9,155 nucleotides of DNA. It comes from an uncultured Blautia sp. Its GTDB lineage: Bacteria; Bacillota; Clostridia; Lachnospirales; Lachnospiraceae. Both the position numbers and the translations under genes were made by a program. Positions 1 through 5,748 of this stretch are shown one piece after another (the first letter of the stretch is position 1; each line of letters opens with the position of its first letter). The notes under the pieces were generated by a model. That model ran no database searches. It was not told where the DNA came from and worked only from the letters and a program-made list of their open reading frames with translations. The stretch spans positions 1 through 9,155 of the forward strand of contig URXG01000079.1 in the NCBI GenBank assembly GCA_900551715.1, in the 5' to 3' direction.

Positions 1-2
1 AA

Positions 3-335
3 AGTGCAGATTGTGAAAAGTGTCAAGAACAAATAAAAATCCAGAACCGCCAGAATTATGAGAAATATCACAAAGGACAGATGAATCAGAAACAGTTCAT
101 GGAATCCAGGAAGCAGTTGGAAGAAGAAAGAGAACGACTGCAGAAACGTGTACAGGAACTGGAAGAACTGATAAATGGTGAGAAAGAAATCCTGATGAAA
201 AAGAATGTTCCAGTGGAGCAGATGTTAAAGTATTTAGGTTATGAGAAACTGACACGAGCGATGCTGGAAGAATATGTGCAGGGAATATATGTGTATGATG
301 ATGGGAGAGTGGAGGTGGAGTGGAAAGAGAGGTAA
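3..335 (+). CDS. Serine recombinase, C-terminal end (5' part outside window)
   Basis: The frame is open from base 3 to the TAA at 333-335, giving 110 residues with no start in context, so this is the tail of a longer gene. It is rich in Lys/Glu/Gln with a long coiled-coil-like helix (about residues 15-65). It ends in a short module, LTRAMLEEYVQGIYVYDDGR followed by VEVEWKER. A 'LT..ML..YV..IYVYDDGR.EV.W' ending is typical of large serine recombinases of the TnpX/Tn4451 and phage-integrase type, where the catalytic domain and the zinc-ribbon lie upstream. Such enzymes excise and insert integrative elements and are commonly encoded at one end of the element. The chromosome junction is therefore likely shortly downstream, in 336-763. 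The catalytic serine cannot be seen, so activity is unknown. The family call is good; the exact subfamily is not settled. Confidence 0.8.
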   Translation, partial: SADCEKCQEQIKIQNRQNYEKYHKGQMNQKQFMESRKQLEEERERLQKRVQELEELINGEKEILMKKNVPVEQMLKYLGYEKLTRAMLEEYVQGIYVYDDGRVEVEWKER

Positions 336-508
336 AACTTAAATTACTTGACAAGCCATGAATATAAGAGATTATCTAAAGTGCGAAAAAATGAAAAAAC
401 AATATATGATTTGTTGAAATAAGAAGAAAATGGAAGGATAAAATTATAGCAATGACGTAACATCCTCTCCACCTATTTTGTGACAATTATATAACGTCCT
501 CTATACAG

Positions 509-558
509 AAATATGCGGTTTTAAGCCATTTTCGTGGCAAAAAAGCCGCATATTTTTT
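509..558 (+). terminator. Long hairpin with U-tract, possible terminator
   Basis: A perfect 10-base arm AAATATGCGG (509-518) pairs with CCGCATATTT (546-555). The fold continues inward through TTTT/AAAA and GCCA (525-528)/TGGC (535-538), with one bulge and two mismatches, around a TTTTCG loop. The right arm runs straight into extra T residues (to 558). This could terminate transcription leaving the recombinase gene. It could equally be the folded core of a short repeat element, since it is bracketed by the 21-base repeats. Confidence 0.5.
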
Positions 559-570
559 CGCCATGCGTGC

Positions 571-597
571 AAAAATCCGTCCAGTGGACGAATTTTT
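571..597. terminator. Second hairpin, A-tract/T-tract, possible bidirectional terminator
   Basis: AAAAATCCGTCC (571-582) and GGACGAATTTTT (586-597) form a 12-bp stem with one C.A mismatch and a three-base loop (AGT). It has A residues on one side and T residues on the other, so it could terminate transcription in either direction. It lies 15 bases after the first hairpin and 4 bases before repeat copy 3. Confidence 0.5.
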
Positions 598-699
598 GTT
601 GTAGCAATGACTTGACATCCTCGGGGGCGTTATGTACAGCACAAAGTATTTGAACAGTAACTCTGAGAGATGAAAGAGAGAAAAACAATATCGAAAAGG

Positions 700-728
700 T
701 TGATAAGGAATAATTATCGAAATACAAT
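700..728 (+). promoter_or_regulatory. Sigma-A promoter of the marR unit
   Basis: TTGATA (700-705), a 17-base spacer and TACAAT (723-728) form a near-consensus housekeeping promoter; each hexamer matches 5 of 6 consensus positions. Predicted transcription start is about 735, inside the palindrome at 730-743 and about 29 bases before the marR ATG. A direct repeat TATCGAAA (689-696 and 715-722) flanks the -35 element. Confidence 0.7.
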
Positions 729-729
729 A

Positions 730-743
730 GTTCTAAATAGAAC
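730..743. promoter_or_regulatory. Palindrome over the marR start site, candidate operator
   Basis: GTTCTA-AA-TAGAAC is a perfect 6-bp inverted repeat with a two-base centre. It starts one base after the -10 hexamer and covers the predicted transcription start. MarR proteins are dimers that usually bind such palindromes over their own promoter, so autorepression is the natural inference. Confidence 0.5.
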
Positions 744-763
744 GATAAACAAAGGGGGTATAT

Positions 764-1204
764 ATGTTTTTCTGGGATAAGCATAAGACGATTACCAACT
801 GTTATGAAATGATTGCAAGAAGTGTGTGTATGAAATATCAGTTGACGCAAATGGAATATGATATTCTTATGTTTTTGTACAATAATCCTCAGCATAATAC
901 AGCAGCTGAAATAGTAAAGATTCGAAAATCAACTAAATCGCATGTTTCAACTTCATTAAAAGAATTGGAGAAAAAAGGTTTGATTCAAAGAAGCCAGAGT
1001 GCAGAAAATAAGAAACATGTTGAAATTGTTTTATTAGATAATGCAGATCAGATAGTAAAAGCAGGAATTAAAGCACAGAAAAAATTTGCAAAAATTGTTT
1101 TAAAAGACTTGACTCAAGAAGAAAAAAATCTCTGCATAAATGTATTTACCAAGATCTGCAACAATGCTGAGGAATACTTAAAAAACTATATGGAGAGAGA
1201 TTGA
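764..1204 (+). CDS. MarR-family winged-helix transcriptional regulator
   Basis: The product is 146 residues, the usual MarR length. The ATG at 764 follows AAAGGGGG (751-758) at good spacing. The fold reads as an N-terminal dimerisation helix (about 8-25), helix TQMEYDILMFLY (29-40), a helix-turn-helix around NTAAEIVKIRKSTKSHVSTSLKELEKKGLI (45-74, with the recognition helix near 57-69), a basic wing (about 76-92) and C-terminal helices (94-143) for dimerisation. MarR proteins repress nearby genes and are released by small ligands or oxidants. Cys13, Cys22, Cys124 and Cys132 are present but no sensing role can be assigned. The gene shares an operon with the membrane protein at 1224 (19-base gap) and is preceded by its own promoter with a palindrome. 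It is visibly more AT-rich than the metabolic genes downstream and lies beside a recombinase, which suggests acquisition by transfer. The target beyond its own operon is unknown. Confidence 0.85.
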   Translation: MFFWDKHKTITNCYEMIARSVCMKYQLTQMEYDILMFLYNNPQHNTAAEIVKIRKSTKSHVSTSLKELEKKGLIQRSQSAENKKHVEIVLLDNADQIVKAGIKAQKKFAKIVLKDLTQEEKNLCINVFTKICNNAEEYLKNYMERD

Positions 1205-1223
1205 TTGAAAAGGAGCAGAAAGC

Positions 1224-1568
1224 ATGAGTGAAAAAATTTATAAACCACAGATTCTGGATATTATGGAGGCAATATTTGACTGTGGATATTTATTATTTGA
1301 TTTAATTGCAGTAATTTTATTTTTTGTATTTTCAATCAGAAATGCTGTTTTTGCAGTAACTGGTATCGGTGTGATTATTCTTTATGCTATTTCCGGAAAC
1401 ACAAACGGATATCACATGACGAGAATGGTTGTAGCAATTATTATTTCTTTTGGATGTTATCTCCCAGTAACATTATTCAGCAAAACAAAACCAAAGGTTG
1501 GGCTGTTAATGATATCAAAGACCTGTGCTTATATGTGGGTCATTGTAATGGGACTTCAGCTTTTATAA
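1224..1568 (+). CDS. Small four-helix membrane protein of unknown function
   Basis: The product has 114 residues. The ATG at 1224 follows AAGGAG (1209-1214). Four hydrophobic segments are visible at about 20-38, 40-57, 66-87 and 91-114. The loops are short, with a polar loop GNTNGYHMTR (58-67) between helices 2 and 3 and KTKPK (87-91) between 3 and 4. There is no signal peptide beyond helix 1 and no motif I recognise as a transporter or enzyme. It lies 19 bases after marR with no terminator between, so it is co-transcribed and probably under MarR control. By analogy with other MarR-linked membrane genes it could be involved in efflux or envelope stress, but four short helices do not identify a known pump. 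Its base composition is as AT-rich as marR. Confidence 0.75.
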   Translation: MSEKIYKPQILDIMEAIFDCGYLLFDLIAVILFFVFSIRNAVFAVTGIGVIILYAISGNTNGYHMTRMVVAIIISFGCYLPVTLFSKTKPKVGLLMISKTCAYMWVIVMGLQLL

Positions 1569-1569
1569 C

Positions 1570-1702
1570 TGATAACCACAGGTTATTAATTGAAAATTTT
1601 TATGTTATCAATAAATGATAAATAAATAACAATTACGGCAAAAAAATAACATATTTCTTCGCCCTGAAAACTAATTGTTTTAATAAAAAACCAATTCTTT
1701 TT
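1570..1702 (+). terminator. Weak hairpins after the marR operon
   Basis: TGATAACC (1570-1577)/GGTTATTA (1581-1588) forms an 8-bp stem with one G.U pair right after the stop codon, but its T-run only comes nine bases later. A second stem, AATTGTTTT (1673-1681)/AAAACCAATT (1687-1696), has one bulge and is followed by CTTTTT. Either could end the marR transcript. Both are AT-rich and weak. Confidence 0.3.
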
Positions 1703-1719
1703 GATGAAAATATACAATA

Positions 1720-1743
1720 AAAACTGGATTAAATCACAGTTTT
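1720..1743. promoter_or_regulatory. 24-base interrupted dyad, candidate operator of the MTHFR operon
   Basis: AAAACTG (1720-1726) and CAGTTTT (1737-1743) are perfect 7-base arms. Between them GATT-A-AATC is a smaller dyad, so nearly the whole 24 bases are symmetric apart from one extra base. It overlaps the -35 and spacer of the candidate promoter at 1725-1753, a classic repressor position. The protein that binds it is unknown. Confidence 0.35.
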
Positions 1744-1753
1744 GTGCTACATT
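1725..1753 (+). promoter_or_regulatory. Candidate promoter of the MTHFR operon
   Basis: TACATT (1748-1753) is preceded by TGC, making an extended -10. At 17 bases upstream lies TGGATT (1725-1730), only a 3/6 match to the -35 consensus. The predicted start is near 1760, giving a leader of about 120 bases before the TTG at 1883. It is the best candidate in this gap but not a strong one. Confidence 0.35.
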
Positions 1754-1760
1754 TATATAG

Positions 1761-1804
1761 ACAATAAATGAAGAACCTGATTATCCTGATTTTATTGTTT
1801 TTTT
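1761..1804 (+). terminator. Leader hairpin with T-run, possible attenuator
   Basis: ACAATAAA (1761-1768) pairs with TTTATTGT (1791-1798) and is followed by six more T residues (1799-1804). The stem is AT-only and the loop is long (22 bases), so it is a weak terminator at best. Its position at the start of the predicted leader makes attenuation conceivable. Downstream, 1817-1843 is a purine-rich run with three AGGAG-like sequences, none of which has a start codon at useful spacing. Confidence 0.25.
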
Positions 1805-1882
1805 CTTAACAGTGCAGAGGAGAAAGAAGGAGTAAAAGGAGGATAATTACAGGTTCAAATATTTCATAAGGAAGGTGAGCAA

Positions 1883-3847
1883 TTGGAGAACTATACTAAG
1901 TATCAGCTGAAAAGCAATGAAGAACTTACATCATTGCTTGAGGGCAAAGACAATCTCTATGTCATTGCCTGTAACAAGTGCTTCAAGGAATTTGACACCA
2001 TTGACGAGCCGGACTGCGATGAGTTCCTGAAATTTGCCGCAGACCAGGGCAAGACCGTCACAGGCAGCACAAAGGTAGACTTTTTGTGCAACAAGATGCA
2101 CACAGAAAGAAAATTACAGGATCTCATTCCGGAAGGAACAGAGAACGTTGTAGTGATCTCCTGTGGTCTTGGTATTCAGACAGTTGCAGATCTGGCAGGT
2201 AAGCCGGTCTGTGCAGCAACCAACACTCTTAATTACAGAGGTCATCATGGCATGGCTCTCACCAAAAAGAGCTGTGATGCATGTGCACAGTGTTACCTGA
2301 ATATCACCGGAGGTGTCTGTCCTATCGTTGATTGCTCCAAGAGTCTTGTTAATGGACAGTGCGGAGGCGCCAAGAACGGCAAATGTGAAGTAGATCCTAA
2401 TAAGGACTGTGCATGGGAAAAGATCTACCAGAGACTTGCGAAACAGGGACGTCTTGAGGAATTCCTCAACCAGCCTGTACAGCTTCGCGATTTCTCAAAG
2501 GTAAACTTCAAAGTAATCAACGACTACGTAAAATCTATCAGAGACGAAAGACTGAACGGTTATTATGGTGGTGTTCATCCATCAGAACGTAAAGAATTCA
2601 GTGAGCACATTGCTCTTAAGAGATTCCCGGAACCAAAGACACTTGTGATTTCCATGTCACAGCATCTTGGTGCTCCGGCCAACCCGATCGTTCAGGTAGG
2701 AGATACCGTTAAAGTAGGACAGAAGATCGGTGAAGCAGCAGGTTTCATCAGTGCTCCGGTACATTCCAGCGTAAGCGGAACTGTCGTAGCAGTTGAGCCA
2801 CGTATGCATGGAACAAGAGGCAGTGAGGTAATGGCAGTTGTCATTGAATCAGACGGAAAAGATACTCTGCACGAATCCGTACAGCCTCATGGAGATCTGG
2901 ACAGCCTTACACCAGATGAGATTATTGAGATCGTTAAAGAAGCAGGTATTGTTGGTATGGGTGGTGCAGGTTTTCCAACCTGTGTCAAACTGAAACCAGC
3001 CAAACCAGTAGATACAATCCTTCTGAACGGATGTGAGTGTGAACCACTTCTGACAGCAGACCACAGAGTGCTTCTGGAGTTTGCAGATGATATCGTATTT
3101 GGTTTGAAAGCAGTCCTCAAAACAACTGGTGCTGAAAAGGGTATCATTGTGATCGAGGATAACAAACCAGATGCTATTGAAGTAATGAAAGAAAAAGTTG
3201 CCGACATCGGTAATATGGAAGTTTTTGTTGCAAGAACCAAATATCCGCAGGGTGCAGAAAAAACTCTCATCAAGCGTGTAATGGGACGTAAAGTTCCAAG
3301 CGGCGGACTTCCGGCAGATGTTGGTGTTATTGTAGATAATATCAGTACGATCAAGGCAATTTCTGATGCAATTCAGACTGGTATGCCTCTGGTAGAACGT
3401 GTTGCGACTGTAACAGGCGAAAAGATCAAAAATCCTGGCAACTTCATCATTAAGATCGGTACCAGCGTAAAAGAACTGATCGATTACTGCGGTGGTGTTA
3501 CAGATGACGATGTTCAGATCAAAATGGGTGGACCAATGATGGGATTCCCTCTTTCCGATCTGAATGTACCTATGATGAAAGGTTCTAATGGTATCATTGC
3601 CATTGATACAGACGAGACAAAAGAACAGCCGTGTATCAAGTGTGGACGTTGCGTAGATGTATGTCCGATGGAACTTTCTCCTCTGTATTTTGCAAAATAT
3701 GCAGACGAAGAGAATTGGCAGGGAATGAAGGATATGAACGTTATGGACTGCGTTGAGTGTAGATGCTGTCAGTATATCTGTTCTTCCAAGATTCCAATCG
3801 TCACCAAGATCAAAGCCGGAAAAAATGCAGTAAGGGGGATGAAGTAA
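1883..3847 (+). CDS. rnfC2: MetV-domain/RnfC2 fusion, NADH-oxidising subunit of methylene-THF reductase
   Basis: The product has 654 residues, about 200 more than a classical RnfC. The TTG start at 1883 follows GGAAGGTGAG (1870-1879), and the next in-frame Met is residue 73. Residues 1-200 form a MetV-like cysteine-rich domain (Cys 30, 33, 69, 94, 110, 131, 134, 137, 146, 151, 160, 168, 176; motif YLNITGGVCPI at 138-148). Residues about 230-650 are RnfC-like: barrel/biotinyl-like region (262-305), Gly-rich nucleotide/FMN region GIVGMGGAGFPT (355-366) and LNGCECEP (381-388), YPQGAEK (454-460), SLBB-like region (about 505-560), then two ferredoxin motifs, C584-C587-C590-C594 and C623-C626-C629-C633. 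Expected role: oxidise NADH through FMN and pass electrons over Fe-S clusters to MetV/MetF in the cytoplasm; there are no membrane segments. It is followed directly by metV and metF. The same partner set is known from Acetobacterium woodii. It is not the membrane Rnf complex subunit, because no rnfD/G/E/A/B genes follow. Confidence 0.88.
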   Translation: MENYTKYQLKSNEELTSLLEGKDNLYVIACNKCFKEFDTIDEPDCDEFLKFAADQGKTVTGSTKVDFLCNKMHTERKLQDLIPEGTENVVVISCGLGIQTVADLAGKPVCAATNTLNYRGHHGMALTKKSCDACAQCYLNITGGVCPIVDCSKSLVNGQCGGAKNGKCEVDPNKDCAWEKIYQRLAKQGRLEEFLNQPVQLRDFSKVNFKVINDYVKSIRDERLNGYYGGVHPSERKEFSEHIALKRFPEPKTLVISMSQHLGAPANPIVQVGDTVKVGQKIGEAAGFISAPVHSSVSGTVVAVEPRMHGTRGSEVMAVVIESDGKDTLHESVQPHGDLDSLTPDEIIEIVKEAGIVGMGGAGFPTCVKLKPAKPVDTILLNGCECEPLLTADHRVLLEFADDIVFGLKAVLKTTGAEKGIIVIEDNKPDAIEVMKEKVADIGNMEVFVARTKYPQGAEKTLIKRVMGRKVPSGGLPADVGVIVDNISTIKAISDAIQTGMPLVERVATVTGEKIKNPGNFIIKIGTSVKELIDYCGGVTDDDVQIKMGGPMMGFPLSDLNVPMMKGSNGIIAIDTDETKEQPCIKCGRCVDVCPMELSPLYFAKYADEENWQGMKDMNVMDCVECRCCQYICSSKIPIVTKIKAGKNAVRGMK

Positions 3848-3848
3848 T

Positions 3849-4472
3849 ATGTTGATTACCCAGTTAAAAGCGAAAGAAACCATTACATCACTGGTGGACG
3901 GCAAAAAAGTTTTTATCATCAACTGCCATGGATGCAAAGAAGTGCATTTTCCGGAAAAAGAAGCTGTTGAGCTTCAGAAAGAGCTTGCTGCCGAAGGCAA
4001 CGTGACAGGAGTCATTACAACCGATTATATATGCAATCCGGAAAATATGCAGCTGCGTCTCCAGAAACACATGCCAAAGATCGAAGAAGCAGACATCGTT
4101 CTGGTATTCTCCTGTGGTGTGGGAGTGCAGACAATTGCCGAATATTTAGACAATAAAAAGGTTTGTGCAGCCTGTGATACATATCCGGTTCCTGGTTTCC
4201 AGGGCGTAACACCGTTAGAGTACAAGTGTGATCAGTGCGGCGAGTGTTATCTGAACCTGACCGGAGGAATCTGTCCGATCACAGCATGTTCCAAGAGCCT
4301 TGTGAATGGTCAGTGTGGCGGTTCCAAGAATGGTAAATGCGAAGTTGACCCTGAAATGGACTGTGGATGGGAACGTATCTACAGACGTCTGGAAGCAATT
4401 GGACGCCTGGATGTACTGAAATGTCCAACACAGGTTCATAATTTTGCAACAGATGATAATGTAGCTAAATAA
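3849..4472 (+). CDS. metV: MetV, iron-sulfur subunit of methylene-THF reductase
   Basis: The product has 207 residues, typical of stand-alone MetV (MTHFR C-terminal domain family). The ATG lies 1 base after the rnfC2 stop, and its ribosome site AAGGGGG (3832-3838) is inside the upstream gene, so translation is likely coupled. Cysteines at 26, 29, 62, 89, 106, 109, 127, 130, 133, 142, 147, 156, 164 and 172 match the N-terminal domain of the preceding fusion almost one for one. The core YLNLTGGICPI...CSKSLVNGQCGG (134-158) is nearly identical between the two. Cys109 is the exception: the fusion has Thr113 there. These cysteines are expected to hold [4Fe-4S] clusters relaying electrons from RnfC2 to the flavin of MetF. 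It has no membrane segments or signal peptide. Confidence 0.9.
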   Translation: MLITQLKAKETITSLVDGKKVFIINCHGCKEVHFPEKEAVELQKELAAEGNVTGVITTDYICNPENMQLRLQKHMPKIEEADIVLVFSCGVGVQTIAEYLDNKKVCAACDTYPVPGFQGVTPLEYKCDQCGECYLNLTGGICPITACSKSLVNGQCGGSKNGKCEVDPEMDCGWERIYRRLEAIGRLDVLKCPTQVHNFATDDNVAK

Positions 4473-4507
4473 TATTGTTTAAATTTTATAGATTGGAGCA
4501 ATGTATA

Positions 4508-5386
4508 ATGAATATTAAAGGTTTATTTGATCGTGGCGAATTTGTGGTTTCTGCAGAAGTAGGACCGCCGAAAGGAATTCATGTAGAAAATCTTGTAGAA
4601 GAAGCCAAAACTTATCTGACAGGAGTTCATGCTGTTAATATTACAGACAATCAGTCTTCTGTTATGCGTCTTGGATCTCTGGCGATGTGTAAAGTCCTGA
4701 AAGATGCAGGAATGAATCCGATTTTCCAGATGACATGTCGTGACAGAAACCGCATCGCACTGGAGTCTGACCTTCTCAGTGCAGCTATGCTGGGAATCGA
4801 CAATGTACTCTGTCTGACAGGTGACCATACAAAGATGGGTGATCACCCACAGGCAAAACCGGTATTTGACCTTGATTCTGTATCCCTTCTTCATACCGTA
4901 GGGCTGCTGGAATCCGGCAAAGACCTTGGTGGCAACGAACTGGTTGGAGAACCTCCGAAATTTGCCAAAGGTGCAGTTGTATCTCCATGTAGTGATTCTG
5001 TAGATGCCCAGCTTGCAAAAATGGAAAGAAAAGTTGCAGCGGGTGCTGACTTCTTCCAGACCCAGGCTGTATTTGAGCCGGAGAAGTTCATCAAATTTAT
5101 GGAAAAAGCAAAACAGTTTGGCAAACCTGTACAGGTTGGTATCATTATCCCGAAATCCGTAGGTATGGTAAGATTTATGAACAACAACGTAGCTGGTGTT
5201 CATGTACCGGATGACATGATCGAAGAACTGAAAGCTGATAAAGAAAGAACAAAAGCCGGCATTACAGGTGTTGAGATTGCAGCTCGTATCATCAAAGAAT
5301 GCAAACCATACTGCCAGGGTGTTCATATCATGGCTCTTGGATGGGAATCCAAAGTACCGGAACTGCTGAAACAGGCCGGAATCTGA
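4508..5386 (+). CDS. metF: MetF, methylenetetrahydrofolate reductase catalytic subunit
   Basis: The product has 292 residues, the size of a single-domain MetF TIM barrel. I start at ATG 4508, with GGAG (4495-4498) nine bases upstream. A TTG at 4475 would add 11 residues but lacks a ribosome site. Expected reaction: reduction of 5,10-methylene-THF to 5-methyl-THF. Motifs: SAEVGPPKG (15-23) with the conserved acidic residue Glu17, NITDNQ (44-49), QMTCRDRNR (74-82), LTGDH (103-107, flavin/folate site) and GADFFQTQAVFE (179-190). MetF proteins that partner MetV normally use flavin supplied with electrons by MetV rather than direct NADH, fitting the two upstream genes. Last gene of the operon: the terminator at 5428-5457 follows 41 bases after the stop. 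Methyl-THF would feed the Wood-Ljungdahl methyl branch and methionine synthesis; which dominates cannot be told here. Confidence 0.93.
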   Translation: MNIKGLFDRGEFVVSAEVGPPKGIHVENLVEEAKTYLTGVHAVNITDNQSSVMRLGSLAMCKVLKDAGMNPIFQMTCRDRNRIALESDLLSAAMLGIDNVLCLTGDHTKMGDHPQAKPVFDLDSVSLLHTVGLLESGKDLGGNELVGEPPKFAKGAVVSPCSDSVDAQLAKMERKVAAGADFFQTQAVFEPEKFIKFMEKAKQFGKPVQVGIIIPKSVGMVRFMNNNVAGVHVPDDMIEELKADKERTKAGITGVEIAARIIKECKPYCQGVHIMALGWESKVPELLKQAGI

Positions 5387-5427
5387 TGATACCAGGGTCA
5401 AAAGCTCTGAATTAATTTAATCAAAAA

Positions 5428-5457
5428 CGGAAGTCGCACAGCGGCTTCCGTTTTTTT
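5428..5457 (+). terminator. Strong intrinsic terminator of the MTHFR operon
   Basis: CGGAAGTCGC (5428-5437) pairs with GCGGCTTCCG (5441-5450) in a 10-bp stem with one G.U pair and an ACA loop, followed by seven T residues (5451-5457). A-rich sequence before the stem could also make it work on the minus strand. Confidence 0.93.
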
Positions 5458-5460
5458 ATG

Positions 5461-5748
5461 ACATAAAACTTTAATATACACAAAAAGTATGTTATGATTT
5501 CTAAGATAATTTGTAACTATTCAGTAGGTAGCATCCCGCGAGGTGTTTTGGCAAAAAAATTTCCGGGACAAAATGCAGAGACTGTTGCGGGCAGAAAATG
5601 CAGATGTTCCGGACACTTTTTTGGGTTCTGTAAAGAAAGATTATTGGGGGTCTTTACGCAATTAATTAGTCTGTAGAAACTACATTATGATTATAGCAGG
5701 ATGATTTTTTGTGTAAATAGCCATAAAGAACAGAAATTTATCATAATA
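5461..5748 (+). other. Non-coding or repeat-like stretch with paired segments
   Basis: This gap between metF and the regulator holds no convincing gene. A 60-codon frame (5494-5676, MISKIICNYSVGSIPRGVLA...) exists but has no ribosome site and an odd composition; I treat it as unproven. The sequence contains CCCGCGA (5535-5541)/TTGCGGG (5585-5591), a perfect GTAAAGA (5630-5636)/TCTTTAC (5651-5657) hairpin, TGTAG (5672-5676)/CTACA (5680-5684), and an imperfect direct repeat around TTCCGGGACA (5561-5570) and TTCCGGACA (5607-5615). From about 5515 to 5640 it is GC-richer than its flanks, as expected for an inserted intergenic element or structured RNA. A possible promoter for the downstream gene is TTAATT (5662-5667), 18 bases, TATGAT (5686-5691). 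I recognise no known riboswitch class. Confidence 0.4.

Larger units (their letters stand above)
487..618 (-). other. Possible 43-codon minus-strand ORF spanning two hairpins
   Basis: On the minus strand an ATG at 618-616 opens 43 codons ending at TAA 489-487. The peptide starts MSSHCYNKNSSTGRIF and continues with a basic/aromatic stretch (ARMAKKYAAFLPRKWLK). The start lies in repeat copy 3, and the sequence before it (CCCCCGAGG) is only a weak ribosome site. Both hairpins of this gap fall inside the frame. Repeat copy 1 also gives an ATG followed by L-R-H-C-Y-N on the minus strand, so the two repeats share an N-terminal reading. It may be a small protein carried on an intergenic repeat, or a chance frame; I favour the latter slightly. 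Confidence 0.25.
447..623. repeat. Three related 21-base repeats
   Basis: Copies at 447-467 (tagcaatgacgtaacatcctc) and 602-622 (tagcaatgacttgacatcctc, 2 mismatches of 21) lie in the same orientation 155 bases apart. A third, degenerate copy at 482-502 matches the register 448-468 at 15 of 21 positions and keeps the TAAC.TCCTCT end. They bracket two hairpins in the gap between the recombinase gene and marR. On the minus strand copies 1 and 3 both read as a start, ATG.....TCATTGCTA, and copy 1 continues into an extended -10-like TGCTATAAT. They could be element-end sequences, binding sites, or part of a dispersed repeat family. No function can be assigned from the sequence. Confidence 0.6.

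Noticed and set aside
97..354. 85-codon minus-strand frame opposite the recombinase tail
   Set aside because: Low-complexity Ser/His/Leu composition antisense to a recognised recombinase C-terminus.
447..623. CRISPR-like array from the 21-base repeats
   Set aside because: Only three copies with unequal spacing (34 and 121 bases), no uniform spacers and no cas genes.
521..895. 124-codon minus-strand frame across the marR promoter
   Set aside because: It overlaps the marR start, promoter and hairpins, is Cys/His/Phe/Leu-rich and has no ribosome site.
1883..3847. rnfC of a membrane Rnf complex
   Set aside because: The MetV-like N-terminal domain and the adjacent metV-metF, with no rnfD/G/E/A/B following, point to the soluble reductase subunit instead.
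2849..3937. 362-codon open frame on the minus strand opposite rnfC2
   Set aside because: It lies antisense to a well-supported gene with clear motifs, has a Cys/His/Phe-rich composition, no ribosome site and no recognisable domain; a shadow of codon bias.
4475..4507. Upstream TTG start for metF
   Set aside because: It lacks a ribosome site and adds residues not expected in MetF; ATG 4508 has GGAG nine bases upstream and the family-like N-terminus.
4523..5401. 292-codon open frame on the minus strand opposite metF
   Set aside because: It mirrors metF almost end to end and has the same shadow composition; metF is certain.
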